Assembly: GCA_902469555.1 (NCBI GenBank)
Contig: CABRDB010000106.1
Span: 1-7,419, forward strand
From: an uncultured Collinsella sp.
GTDB taxonomy: Bacteria > Actinomycetota > Coriobacteriia > Coriobacteriales > Coriobacteriaceae
Direction: 5' to 3'
DNA: 7,419 nucleotides
The notes under the pieces are model-generated. The model did not search any database, was not told the DNA's origin, and was given only the letters and a program-made list of their open reading frames with translations. Both the position numbers and the translations under genes were made by a program. This document shows positions 1 through 7,400 of this stretch, piece after piece (the first letter of the stretch is position 1; every line of letters begins with the position of its first letter).

Positions 1-951
1 GACAAGCTTGGCCTCGCCGCCGATAAGCCCGCCGAGCGAACGCTGCGGATTGGCGATGGGGGCCGTGGTCTCCTCGCGCATGACGTCGAGCACGCGGCGC
101 ATGGCAGCGACGGCGTGGGCCTCGCCGGTCAGACGCGCCTCGCGAACGGCCATGACGGCGCCGATGCTGAGCCCCAGTTCCTCACACGCATCGAGCAACT
201 GCTCGCCGTCGTCGAAGATTTCCTTGGCCGAGACGCCGGGGGAGAGCGACGAGGCAGAACCGGGGAGTTCGATAAACGTTGCGTAATCGACATTGTCGAG
301 CTTGCGCAGCATGGGGACGACGGTGTCGTCGGGCGCGCCGTCGGTCTCAAAGACGGAGTAGGCCTGGCCGCCCACTTCGGTGCGGTAGGTGCGGCAGAAG
401 GCGATGTTTACATGGGCGTAGGCGAGCAGGTTGGTGAGCGCGGCGAGTACACCGGGGACGTCCTTGTGCGCCACGAAGAGCGTGGAATACATGCCCGAGA
501 TGTCGACGCCGACGCCGTTAATGCGGCTGATGCGCATCTTGCCGCCGCCCAGGCTCTCGCCGCGGACCTGTGCCGTGGCGCCCGTGTCGTCGACCATGTC
601 AATGTCGACGGTGTTGGGGTGGATGGACGCGTCGTCGCCCTTGATGTCAAAGTGATATTCGAGGCCCTGCTCGCGTGCGAGGTCGAAGGCCTGCTTGATG
701 TTCTCGTCATCGGTGTCGAGGCCCAGTATGCCCGCGACGAGCGCACGGTCTGTGCCGTGGCCGCGGTAGGTGTGGGCGAAGGAGTTCCACAGGCCAAAGG
801 TGACCTTGGTGATGCGACCTTCCAACAGGCTGGCGGCAACTTGGGCGCAGCGGAGGGCGCCGGCGGTGTGCGATGAGCTGGGGCCGACCATGACGGGGCC
901 CAAGATCTCGAATGCCGAGGTCGTAGCTAGTGTTTGCGGCTTGCCTGCCAT
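1..951 (-). CDS. sdaA: L-serine dehydratase (L-serine ammonia-lyase), iron-sulfur type, single chain; 3' end cut by window edge
   Basis: Deaminates L-serine to pyruvate and ammonia in the cytoplasm using a [4Fe-4S] cluster. The first 317 codons are present and the frame is still open at base 1. The beta-domain signature VGPSSSHTAGALR is at residues 22-34. An ACT-like domain follows at about 154-228 (MYSTLFVAHKDVPGVLAALT and onward). From about residue 245 the alpha-domain begins (KEIFDDGEQLLDACEELG), and the alpha motif SLGGLIGGEAKLV is at the cut edge. The order is therefore beta-ACT-alpha in one polypeptide; many Firmicutes split this into SdaAB and SdaAA. The cluster-binding cysteines of the alpha domain lie outside the window. 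The ATG at 951 is chosen because AAAGGAG (957-963) sits 5 bases upstream. The upstream metK has its own terminator, so a separate promoter is expected. A long palindrome (975-1095) lies just before the ribosome binding site. The family call is confident; the symbol is by analogy to the fused E. coli enzyme. Confidence 0.93.
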   Translation of the reverse strand, partial: MAGKPQTLATTSAFEILGPVMVGPSSSHTAGALRCAQVAASLLEGRITKVTFGLWNSFAHTYRGHGTDRALVAGILGLDTDDENIKQAFDLAREQGLEYHFDIKGDDASIHPNTVDIDMVDDTGATAQVRGESLGGGKMRISRINGVGVDISGMYSTLFVAHKDVPGVLAALTNLLAYAHVNIAFCRTYRTEVGGQAYSVFETDGAPDDTVVPMLRKLDNVDYATFIELPGSASSLSPGVSAKEIFDDGEQLLDACEELGLSIGAVMAVREARLTGEAHAVAAMRRVLDVMREETTAPIANPQRSLGGLIGGEAKLV

Positions 952-956
952 GGGTG

Positions 957-963
957 CTCCTTT
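957..963 (-). promoter_or_regulatory. Ribosome binding site of sdaA
   Basis: On the minus strand AAAGGAG lies 5 bases before the ATG at 951 and fixes the start. It is only 11 bases from the base of the 26-base-pair stem at 975-1095, so folding of the leader could influence access to it. That last point is inference. Confidence 0.8.
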
Positions 964-965
964 TC

Positions 966-1103
966 TATCCCGTCGTTCCGAGGGCTTTGGTATTTGGTCG
1001 CCTGCTCTACAGTCCTGGCTCGCACGGAGGCCACATTAAGTGGCCTCCGGCTCGTGCGGAACTCGCGACCGACCAAATACCAAAGCCCTCGGAACTAAGG
1101 ATA
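966..1103. repeat. Large nested palindrome (MITE/REP-like) upstream of sdaA
   Basis: Perfect 26-base inverted arms lie at 975-1000 and 1070-1095. A further 5-base pairing (966-970 TATCC with 1099-1103 GGATA) follows outside a small mismatch. Inside is a second hairpin, CGGAGGCCAC (1025-1034) with GTGGCCTCCG (1040-1049), around a 5-base loop. On the sdaA strand the inner stem can be extended by CGCA/TGCG after a 5-base bulge. No ORF of note and no U-tract follow on either side, so this is not an ordinary terminator. I see no clear flanking target duplication. It is either a small non-autonomous mobile palindrome or a structured 5' leader of sdaA; the sequence alone does not decide. Confidence 0.8.
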
Positions 1104-1189
1104 CATGGTAGAGGCGCGTGTGCTGCAAAATTCATTAGCTGGTGACGCAGCGTGGGCTCATATCGAAGCATCTTCACCACCGTTTAAAT
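1096..1189. other. Intergenic stretch, probable location of the sdaA promoter
   Basis: This stretch lies between the metK terminator and the palindrome and has no convincing ORF. Since metK is terminated at 1190-1225, the promoter for sdaA should be here or inside the palindrome. The best minus-strand candidate is poor: TTGCAG (1123-1128), then 17 bases, then TGTATC (1100-1105), or a shifted TATCCT (1098-1103) with a 19-base spacer. If either is real, transcription would start at about the first base of the palindrome. I see no T-box signature or recognised riboswitch. Confidence 0.3.
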
Positions 1190-1225
1190 AAAAAGAAGTA
1201 CCGGTTGGGAGCGGTACTTCTTTTT
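1190..1225 (-). terminator. Rho-independent terminator of metK (bidirectional form)
   Basis: A perfect 14-base inverted repeat, AAAAAGAAGTACCG (1190-1203) with CGGTACTTCTTTTT (1212-1225), encloses an 8-base loop. On the minus strand the stem runs into TTCTTTTTATTTAAA, a good U-tract, 37 bases beyond the metK stop. The plus strand also gives T6 after the stem, so the element is symmetric, although no plus-strand gene needs it here. Confidence 0.9.
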
Positions 1226-1262
1226 TAAGCGCTTATGTCGTTGAAACCTTGGCGGTTCTTAA

Positions 1263-2543
<1,281 letters not shown>

Positions 2544-2565
2544 GATTGTCCTTTCAAAAACGTGT

Positions 2566-2592
2566 CCCGGCGACCGTTACCATTCCGCCGGG
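2566..2592 (-). promoter_or_regulatory. GC hairpin in the metK leader
   Basis: On the minus strand CCCGGCG (from 2592 to 2586) pairs with CGCCGGG (2572 to 2566) around a 13-base loop containing GGTAACGGT. Five bases later comes T5 (2556-2560), directly before the Shine-Dalgarno. It resembles a weak attenuator, but the gap between stem and U-tract is unusual. I do not recognise a SAM riboswitch here: the leader, at roughly 60 bases, is too short for SAM-I. Confidence 0.45.
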
Positions 2593-2610
2593 CTCTCTAT
2601 GCAAGGGCAC

Positions 2611-2616
2611 ATCATA
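2611..2616 (-). promoter_or_regulatory. Putative -10 box of the metK promoter
   Basis: TATGAT on the minus strand (five of six consensus bases) lies 67 bases upstream of the metK ATG. The -35 region is poor: GTGTGA or TGTGAA at a 17- or 16-base spacing, around 2633-2639. Predicted leader length is about 60 bases. Confidence 0.5.
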
Positions 2617-2648
2617 GCGCGTAAATCAAACATTCACACCCTTTCCGC

Positions 2649-2746
2649 ACCTACTCATTGGGGACAGGCTTAAATGACTACCCTTACCTAAGTGCCGACA
2701 GGTTGTCCAATGACTGGTCATTTAAGTCTGTCCCCAATGAGTAGGT
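2649..2746. repeat. Palindromic element (REP/BIME or MITE-like) between divergent metK and gltX promoters
   Basis: The arms 2649-2678 and 2717-2746 are 30 bases long and complementary except at one place (G2668 opposite T2727), which is a G-U pair in RNA. Each arm contains the block ATTGGGGACAG, and next to it a TTAAATGAC run. The 38-base loop holds a small GACA-GGT-TGTC hairpin (2697-2707). A CCCTTT hexamer occurs just outside both ends (2639-2644 and 2752-2757), a possible but unproven target duplication. There is no ORF inside. The element lies between the two putative -10 boxes without overlapping either. My recollection that GGGGACAG palindromes accompany IS200-like Y1 transposases in related genomes is only suggestive. 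Confidence 0.8.
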
Positions 2747-2780
2747 CGGTGCCCTTTGTGCGGAGGTTGCTTTGATGCTT

Positions 2781-2786
2781 TATACT
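2781..2786 (+). promoter_or_regulatory. Putative -10 box of the gltX promoter
   Basis: TATACT matches five of six consensus bases and lies 40 bases before the gltX ATG. No good -35 is seen: GTGCGG is at the 17-base spacing, and TTGTGC (2756-2761) would need 19 bases. Transcription from here would give a leader of about 34 bases, too short for a T-box. Confidence 0.55.
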
Positions 2787-2814
2787 GGTGCGGTTAGACA
2801 TCCATCCTGCAATC

Positions 2815-2820
2815 GAGGAG
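2815..2820 (+). promoter_or_regulatory. Ribosome binding site of gltX
   Basis: GAGGAG lies 6 bases before the ATG at 2827. It shows that the in-frame GTG at 2788, which overlaps the promoter region, is not the start. Confidence 0.85.
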
Positions 2821-2826
2821 ATATCC

Positions 2827-4302
2827 ATGGCATCAGACGTTCGCGTCCGCTTTGCACCCTCACCGACGGGCAAGCTGCACATCGGCGGCGCCCGCACCGC
2901 TATCTATAACTGGGCTTTCGCCCGTGCTAACGGCGGCACGTTCATCCTGCGCATCGACGACACCGACCCCACCCGCTCCACCGACGAGAACACGCAGATC
3001 ATCCTGCGCGCCATGCGTTGGCTGGGCCTGGACTGGGACGAGGGTCCCGAGGTGGGCGGCGATTTTGGCCCCTACGCCCAGACCGAGCGCCTGGACCTGT
3101 ACAAGCAGGCCGCCCAGAAGCTTTGGGACGAGGGCAAGGCCTATCCCTGCTTCTGCACCAAGGAGCAGCTCGAAGCCGACCGCAAGGCCGCGCAGGAGCG
3201 CAAGGACCCCTTCCAGGGCTATCAGCGCCGTTGCCGCGATCTTGATCCCGAGGAGGCCCGCCGTCGCATCGAGGCCGGCGAGTCCTACGTCCTTCGCATC
3301 AAGGTGCCCGAGGACCGCGGCGACGTCGTCATCCACGACGCCGTCCACGGCGAGGTAACCTTCGACGCCAAGGAGCTTGACGACTTTGTCATCTTCCGTT
3401 CCGACGGCACGCCCACGTACAACTTCGCGACCGTCGTCGATGACGCCATGATGAAGATCACTCACGTCATCCGCGGCGACGACCACCTGTCCAACACCCC
3501 GCGTCAAGTCATGGTGTACGAGGCCCTCGGCGCTCCCGTGCCCACGTTCGCCCACATCTCCATGATCCTGGGCGCCGACGGCAAAAAGCTCTCCAAGCGC
3601 CACGGCGCCACCTCCGTGGAGGAGTACCGCGACGCCGGCTACCTGTCCGACGCCTTCGTCAACTACTTGGCGCTGCTCGGCTGGTCGCTCGACGGCGAGA
3701 CCACGATCATCCCGCGCGATGTCCTGGCCAGCAAGTTTTCGCTCGACCGCATCTCCAAGAACCCGGCGACCTTCGACCCCAAGAAGCTCGACTGGGTCAA
3801 TGCCGAGTACATCAACGGTATGTCCGACGCCCAGTTTGCCGATGAGATCATGGTCCCCGAGCTGCACGAGGCGGGTCTCATCGAGGGTAATGTCGAGTAC
3901 GGCGAGGATTGGATCGACGCGCTTGCCGCCATTGTCAAGCCGCGCACCAAGATGCCTGCCGACGCCGTGACCGTCGCCGCTCCCATCTTCGCTACGGCCG
4001 AGACGCTCGAGTATGACGAGAAATCCGTCAACAAGGGCCTGGCCAAGGAGGGCATGGGTGCCATTCTGGATGCCGCCAAGGCCGCGCTTGAGGGTGTTAC
4101 CGAGTGGACGGCCGCCAACATCGATGCCGCGCTTGAGCCGCTCCCCGAGCAGATGGACCTCAAGAAGCGCGTGGTGTTCCAGGCCGTGCGCGTCGCCGTC
4201 TGCGGCAACATGGTGAGCCCTCCGCTGGGCGAGACCATGGCGCTCGTCGGTCGTGACGACTGCCTGGCGCGCATTGACCGCGCCCGCACGATGGCGCTGT
4301 AA
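2827..4302 (+). CDS. gltX: Glutamate-tRNA ligase (glutamyl-tRNA synthetase, class I)
   Basis: Charges tRNA-Glu with glutamate using ATP, in the cytoplasm; in organisms lacking GlnRS it may also mischarge tRNA-Gln, which cannot be judged here. The protein has 491 residues, normal for the family. The Rossmann catalytic domain opens with RFAPSPTGKLHIGG, the HIGH-type motif being HIGG at 18-21. RIDDTD follows at 42-47, and the KMSKS-type motif is KLSKR at 254-258. A putative zinc site is C108-x-C110, Y132 and C136, in the same arrangement as the E. coli enzyme's zinc motif. The remainder, from about 330, is the helical anticodon-binding domain. The ATG at 2827 is chosen from the GAGGAG box 6 bases upstream and because the N-terminus MASDVRVRFAPSPTG matches the family. 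It is transcribed alone from a promoter shared divergently with metK and closed by a terminator. Confidence 0.98.
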   Translation: MASDVRVRFAPSPTGKLHIGGARTAIYNWAFARANGGTFILRIDDTDPTRSTDENTQIILRAMRWLGLDWDEGPEVGGDFGPYAQTERLDLYKQAAQKLWDEGKAYPCFCTKEQLEADRKAAQERKDPFQGYQRRCRDLDPEEARRRIEAGESYVLRIKVPEDRGDVVIHDAVHGEVTFDAKELDDFVIFRSDGTPTYNFATVVDDAMMKITHVIRGDDHLSNTPRQVMVYEALGAPVPTFAHISMILGADGKKLSKRHGATSVEEYRDAGYLSDAFVNYLALLGWSLDGETTIIPRDVLASKFSLDRISKNPATFDPKKLDWVNAEYINGMSDAQFADEIMVPELHEAGLIEGNVEYGEDWIDALAAIVKPRTKMPADAVTVAAPIFATAETLEYDEKSVNKGLAKEGMGAILDAAKAALEGVTEWTAANIDAALEPLPEQMDLKKRVVFQAVRVAVCGNMVSPPLGETMALVGRDDCLARIDRARTMAL

Positions 4303-4325
4303 TCGCTGCGCAAACGTATGTATCC

Positions 4326-4352
4326 GAGCCCCGTTCACTCAGAGCGGGGCTC
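4326..4352 (+). terminator. Rho-independent terminator of gltX
   Basis: GAGCCCCG (4326-4333) pairs with CGGGGCTC (4345-4352), and the stem extends inward three more pairs (one G-U) to a 5-base loop, giving 11 pairs. It is followed by TTGTTTCT, a moderate U-tract. It lies 23 bases after the gltX stop and only 23 bases before the priA ribosome binding site. This leaves little room for a separate priA promoter downstream of it. Confidence 0.85.
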
Positions 4353-4375
4353 TTGTTTCTGTAGACGTATGTGTT

Positions 4376-4381
4376 AGGAGG
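4376..4381 (+). promoter_or_regulatory. Ribosome binding site of priA
   Basis: A full AGGAGG lies 10 bases before the ATG at 4392. It falls inside the reading frame opened by the upstream GTG at 4371, so that GTG is rejected as the start and the protein begins MAEQLSLFG. Confidence 0.85.
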
Positions 4382-4391
4382 TGCTGGGACT

Positions 4392-6845
4392 ATGGCCGAG
4401 CAACTGTCGCTGTTTGGTTCACCGGAACCGGAGGAAGCTCCGAAGTCCGCGGCTCCTGCCGCCGCCCCGGCGCAGCCCGAGCCCGCACCCGAACCCGTCG
4501 CCGCCTATGCGAGCGTAATCCTCGACATCCCGACGCGTGCACTGTCCGAGCCGTTTGCTTACGGCATCCCGCAACCCCTCGCCAGCGAGGCCCAGATCGG
4601 CTCCACCGTCCTAGTTCATTTTGGCAACCGTGCGGCCGCGGGCTACATCGTCGACATCGCGCCCGAGCTGGGCGACCTGCAAGGCAACAACGCCTTCGAT
4701 CCTGCGCGCATCAAGCCCGTCGAGGCGATTCTCAGCAAACCGCTCTTTAGTGCCGAGGCCGCCCGCATCGCGCGTTGGATGAGCCGCGAATATGTCGCAA
4801 CCCTTTCCGAGTGCCTGCGCCTGTTCTTGCCCCCGGGTGGAAGCCCGCGCGTGGTCAAGGGCGATGATGGCGTGCGGACCGTTGAGCGCCCCGCCGTTAA
4901 ACCCATCCAAAACCGCTGGGTCATGCTTACGCCCGAGGGCTTCGACTATACGCCGCCCAAGACCGCAGTTCGCCAGCGTCAGCTCATCGAGGCGCTCCAG
5001 TGCGGGCCGGTCACGACGCGCGACCTCAACCTGCTTTATAACAGTATGTCGGCGACCATCAAGGCGCTCGAAAAACGCGGCGTCGTGGTGGTGGAGGAGC
5101 GACGTGCGTGGCGTGGATGCAGCGAGCAGACCACGCTGTCCTCGGCAAGCGGCAAGGCGCCGGTCGCACTTACCAACGGCCAGCAGCAGGCGCTCGCGCA
5201 GATTGAGCGCGCCCGTCTTGACGCCCACGGAGACGTGGTCCTTGTCGACGGCGTCACCGGCTCCGGCAAAACCGAGGTTTACCTTTCGGCGATTGAGCGC
5301 GTGCTGGCGGCCGGCCGTTCGGCCTGCGTGCTGGTGCCCGAGATCTCGCTGACGGCCCAGACCGTCGGCCGCTTCCGCTCGCGCTTTGGCGAGACGGTCG
5401 CTGTGTTCCATTCGCGTCTTTCTGCTGGTGAGCGTCTGGACCAGTGGGATATGGTCGCCAGCGGTGCCGCACGTGTGGTCGTGGGTGCCCGCTCGGCGCT
5501 CTTTTGCCCACTCAGCGACTTGGGCCTCATCATCATCGACGAGGAACACGAGACCAGCTACAAGCAGGGCTCCAGTCCGCGCTACCACGCGCGCGAGGTG
5601 GCGGCCGAGATGGCGCGGCGCTATCGCTGCCCGCTTGTGTTGGGCTCTGCCACGCCTTCTGCCGAGGCCCTCGACCGCTGCCGCCGTGGCACGTATAACG
5701 GTGCCACCTGGACGCGCGTCGAGATGCCCGAGCGCCCAAGACACGCCGTGCTGCCGACTGTCCGCATTGCCGACCTGCGCCGTGAGTTCTCGCACGGCAG
5801 TCGTTCCATGTTCTCAAAACCGCTGATGGAGGGCCTGGAGCGCGTGGTCGAGCGCCGCGAGAAGGCCGTGCTGCTGCATAACCGCCGTGGCTTTGCGCCG
5901 TTTCTGATGTGCCGCGAATGCGGCTGCGTGCCCACCTGCAACCACTGCTCCACCGCGCTTACGTATCACGAGCGCACACACACGCTGCAGTGCCACACCT
6001 GCGGTTCGTCTTGGCGCGTGCAGCCGTATCCCGCGCCCACGAGCCGTTGCCCCAAATGTGGCAGTCGCTACCTGGCAAAAATGGGTCTGGGCACTCAACA
6101 GATCGAGGACGCGCTGCACCAGATGCTTCCTGAGGATGTCGCCATTATTCGCATGGATGCCGATTCCACGCGCGGCAAGGATGCGCACAAAAAGCTGCTC
6201 GAGCAATTCGATGCGGCCGATTGCGCCGTTTTGCTGGGCACCCAAATGATCGCAAAGGGTCTCGACTTTCCCGAGGTCACGCTCGTGGGCGTGGTCAATG
6301 CCGACTTCGCCCTCAAGCTGCCGGACTTCCGCGCAGGGGAGCGCGCCTACGACCTGCTGGAACAGGTGGCGGGCCGTGCCGGTCGCGGCGATCGTCCCGG
6401 CGAGGTGATCATCCAGACCTACCTGCCCGATGACCCGGTAATTCGCGCCGTCGCTGAGCACGACCGTTCGATCTTTACCGACTACGACCTGGATCAGCGC
6501 CGCGACGCGCTGTACCCGCCGTTTGTTCGCCTGGTCAACATTTTGGTGTGGTCGGCGAACCGAGACGACGCGCAGGACTACATCGGGCGCATTGCAAAGC
6601 TTCTTAAGCGCCGTTGGCATGCCGCCGCGCCCGACTTTTTGCGGGCGGGCAGCGCGGTGCCGCAGGTGCTGGGCCCAGCTTCGTGTGTAATCGAGAGAGC
6701 CAAGGACCGTTACCGCTTCCATCTGCTTGTGAAGTCGCCCGTGGGGTACCATGTCTCTGATGATATCGACGCCTGCCTCAAAGAGGTGGGCTCTTTGCGC
6801 GGCGTGAGCGTGAGCGTTGACGTCGACGCCTATGATTTGATGTAA
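4392..6845 (+). CDS. priA: Primosomal protein N' (PriA), replication-restart DNA helicase
   Basis: Superfamily 2 3'-to-5' helicase that recognises stalled forks and D-loops and reloads the replicative helicase. The protein has 817 residues, longer than E. coli PriA (732). Residues 1-37 form an extension: MAEQLSLFG and then a Pro/Ala/Glu-rich linker. The 3'-DNA-binding domain starts near YASVILDIP (39-47). Helicase motifs are intact: Walker A GVTGSGKT (287-294), Walker B DEEH (383-386), GSATPS (418-423), GTQMIAKG (616-623) and QVAGRAGRG (658-666). Between them lies a zinc module with four CxxC pairs at 507/510, 516/519, 534/537 and 553/556. The last gap is about six residues longer than in E. 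coli, and an extra Cys is at 512. The zinc and ATP sites argue for an active helicase, unlike the degenerate mycobacterial protein. It is followed by def after 18 bases, probably one operon. Residues 4-8, QLSLF, match the beta-clamp binding consensus. Confidence 0.97.
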   Translation: MAEQLSLFGSPEPEEAPKSAAPAAAPAQPEPAPEPVAAYASVILDIPTRALSEPFAYGIPQPLASEAQIGSTVLVHFGNRAAAGYIVDIAPELGDLQGNNAFDPARIKPVEAILSKPLFSAEAARIARWMSREYVATLSECLRLFLPPGGSPRVVKGDDGVRTVERPAVKPIQNRWVMLTPEGFDYTPPKTAVRQRQLIEALQCGPVTTRDLNLLYNSMSATIKALEKRGVVVVEERRAWRGCSEQTTLSSASGKAPVALTNGQQQALAQIERARLDAHGDVVLVDGVTGSGKTEVYLSAIERVLAAGRSACVLVPEISLTAQTVGRFRSRFGETVAVFHSRLSAGERLDQWDMVASGAARVVVGARSALFCPLSDLGLIIIDEEHETSYKQGSSPRYHAREVAAEMARRYRCPLVLGSATPSAEALDRCRRGTYNGATWTRVEMPERPRHAVLPTVRIADLRREFSHGSRSMFSKPLMEGLERVVERREKAVLLHNRRGFAPFLMCRECGCVPTCNHCSTALTYHERTHTLQCHTCGSSWRVQPYPAPTSRCPKCGSRYLAKMGLGTQQIEDALHQMLPEDVAIIRMDADSTRGKDAHKKLLEQFDAADCAVLLGTQMIAKGLDFPEVTLVGVVNADFALKLPDFRAGERAYDLLEQVAGRAGRGDRPGEVIIQTYLPDDPVIRAVAEHDRSIFTDYDLDQRRDALYPPFVRLVNILVWSANRDDAQDYIGRIAKLLKRRWHAAAPDFLRAGSAVPQVLGPASCVIERAKDRYRFHLLVKSPVGYHVSDDIDACLKEVGSLRGVSVSVDVDAYDLM

Positions 6846-6852
6846 CAACCCG

Positions 6853-6858
6853 AAAGGA
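6853..6858 (+). promoter_or_regulatory. Ribosome binding site deciding the def start
   Basis: AAAGGA lies 5 bases before the ATG at 6864. The ATG at 6858 overlaps this box and would have no usable spacing, so 6864 is preferred. The priA stop (6843-6845) is just upstream and no terminator lies between, which supports co-transcription. Confidence 0.7.
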
Positions 6859-6863
6859 TGGCC

Positions 6864-7400
6864 ATGGAAGCCAACGGAATCGTTCTGTCGCCCGACCCTC
6901 GTCTGCGCCAGGAGTGCGTCGTCATCGAGGAGATTACCCCGGCGATCGAGGCGCTTGCCGAGAAGATGAAGAAGATAATGTTCGAGAACGGTGGCTGCGG
7001 CCTGGCTGCTCCGCAGATCGGCGAGCTTATTCAGCTCGTCACCATCGACTGCGACTACAGCGACAAGAACGACTACGACCCGTACGTGCTCATCAATCCC
7101 GTTATCGTTGAGCAGAGCGACCATCTGGTGCCCTTTAGCGAGGGCTGCCTTTCCATCCCTGGCATTAGCTGCGAGATTGAGCGTCCCGACCATGTCGTCG
7201 TCGAGGCGTATGACTTGGATGCCAACCTTATTCGCTATGAGGCCACGGGCGATCTGTTCTGCGTGTGCCTGCAGCATGAGATCGATCACCTGCACGGTAA
7301 CACCATGTTCGAGCGACTGAAGCCGATGCAGAGGATCAAGGCCGTCAAGGAGTACCAGGACGCCCTGGCCCGCGGCGCTCGACCGGGCGAGACGGAGTAG
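6864..7400 (+). CDS. def: Peptide deformylase
   Basis: Metalloenzyme that removes the formyl group from the initiator methionine of new proteins at the ribosome. The protein has 178 residues, in the usual range. All three family motifs are present: GCGLAAPQ (44-51), EGCLS (93-97) and HEIDH (138-142). The metal ligands are therefore C95, H138 and H142 and the catalytic acid is E139. The N-terminus MEANGIVLSPDPRLRQ fits the family's start, where substrate-facing strands begin. The start at 6864 is taken from ribosome binding site spacing; the alternative at 6858 would add only Met-Ala. It sits directly after priA, a common pairing, and is probably translated from the same mRNA. The usual next gene, fmt, is beyond the window, which ends 19 bases after the stop. 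Confidence 0.97.
   Translation: MEANGIVLSPDPRLRQECVVIEEITPAIEALAEKMKKIMFENGGCGLAAPQIGELIQLVTIDCDYSDKNDYDPYVLINPVIVEQSDHLVPFSEGCLSIPGISCEIERPDHVVVEAYDLDANLIRYEATGDLFCVCLQHEIDHLHGNTMFERLKPMQRIKAVKEYQDALARGARPGETE

Noticed and set aside
115..876. A 253-codon plus-strand open frame at the left end
   Set aside because: It is antisense to the serine dehydratase, whose minus-strand translation shows clear SSSHTAG, ACT and alpha-domain features.
975..1095. The long palindrome as a Rho-independent terminator or T-box leader
   Set aside because: No U-tract follows on either strand, and the T-box AGGGTGGNACCGCG-type signature is absent.
2544..2650. SAM-I type riboswitch before metK
   Set aside because: The leader is too short, and the multi-stem junction pattern of SAM-I is not seen. 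Only one 7-base-pair hairpin is evident.
2788..2826. GTG at 2788 as an upstream start for gltX
   Set aside because: It would start within two bases of the putative -10 box and has no ribosome binding site. GAGGAG at 2815-2820 points to the ATG at 2827.
2860..4338. A 492-codon open frame on the minus strand, antisense to gltX
   Set aside because: It is a mirror of gltX caused by high GC at third positions. Its translation is low-complexity (runs of G, V, A, L, D) with no family resemblance, and gltX matches its family across the whole length.
4371..4391. GTG at 4371 as the priA start
   Set aside because: The AGGAGG ribosome binding site lies inside this extension and serves the ATG at 4392.
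5814..7295. A 493-codon open frame on the minus strand, antisense to priA and def
   Set aside because: It spans two clearly real plus-strand genes, has biased composition, and has no ribosome binding site or recognisable domain.
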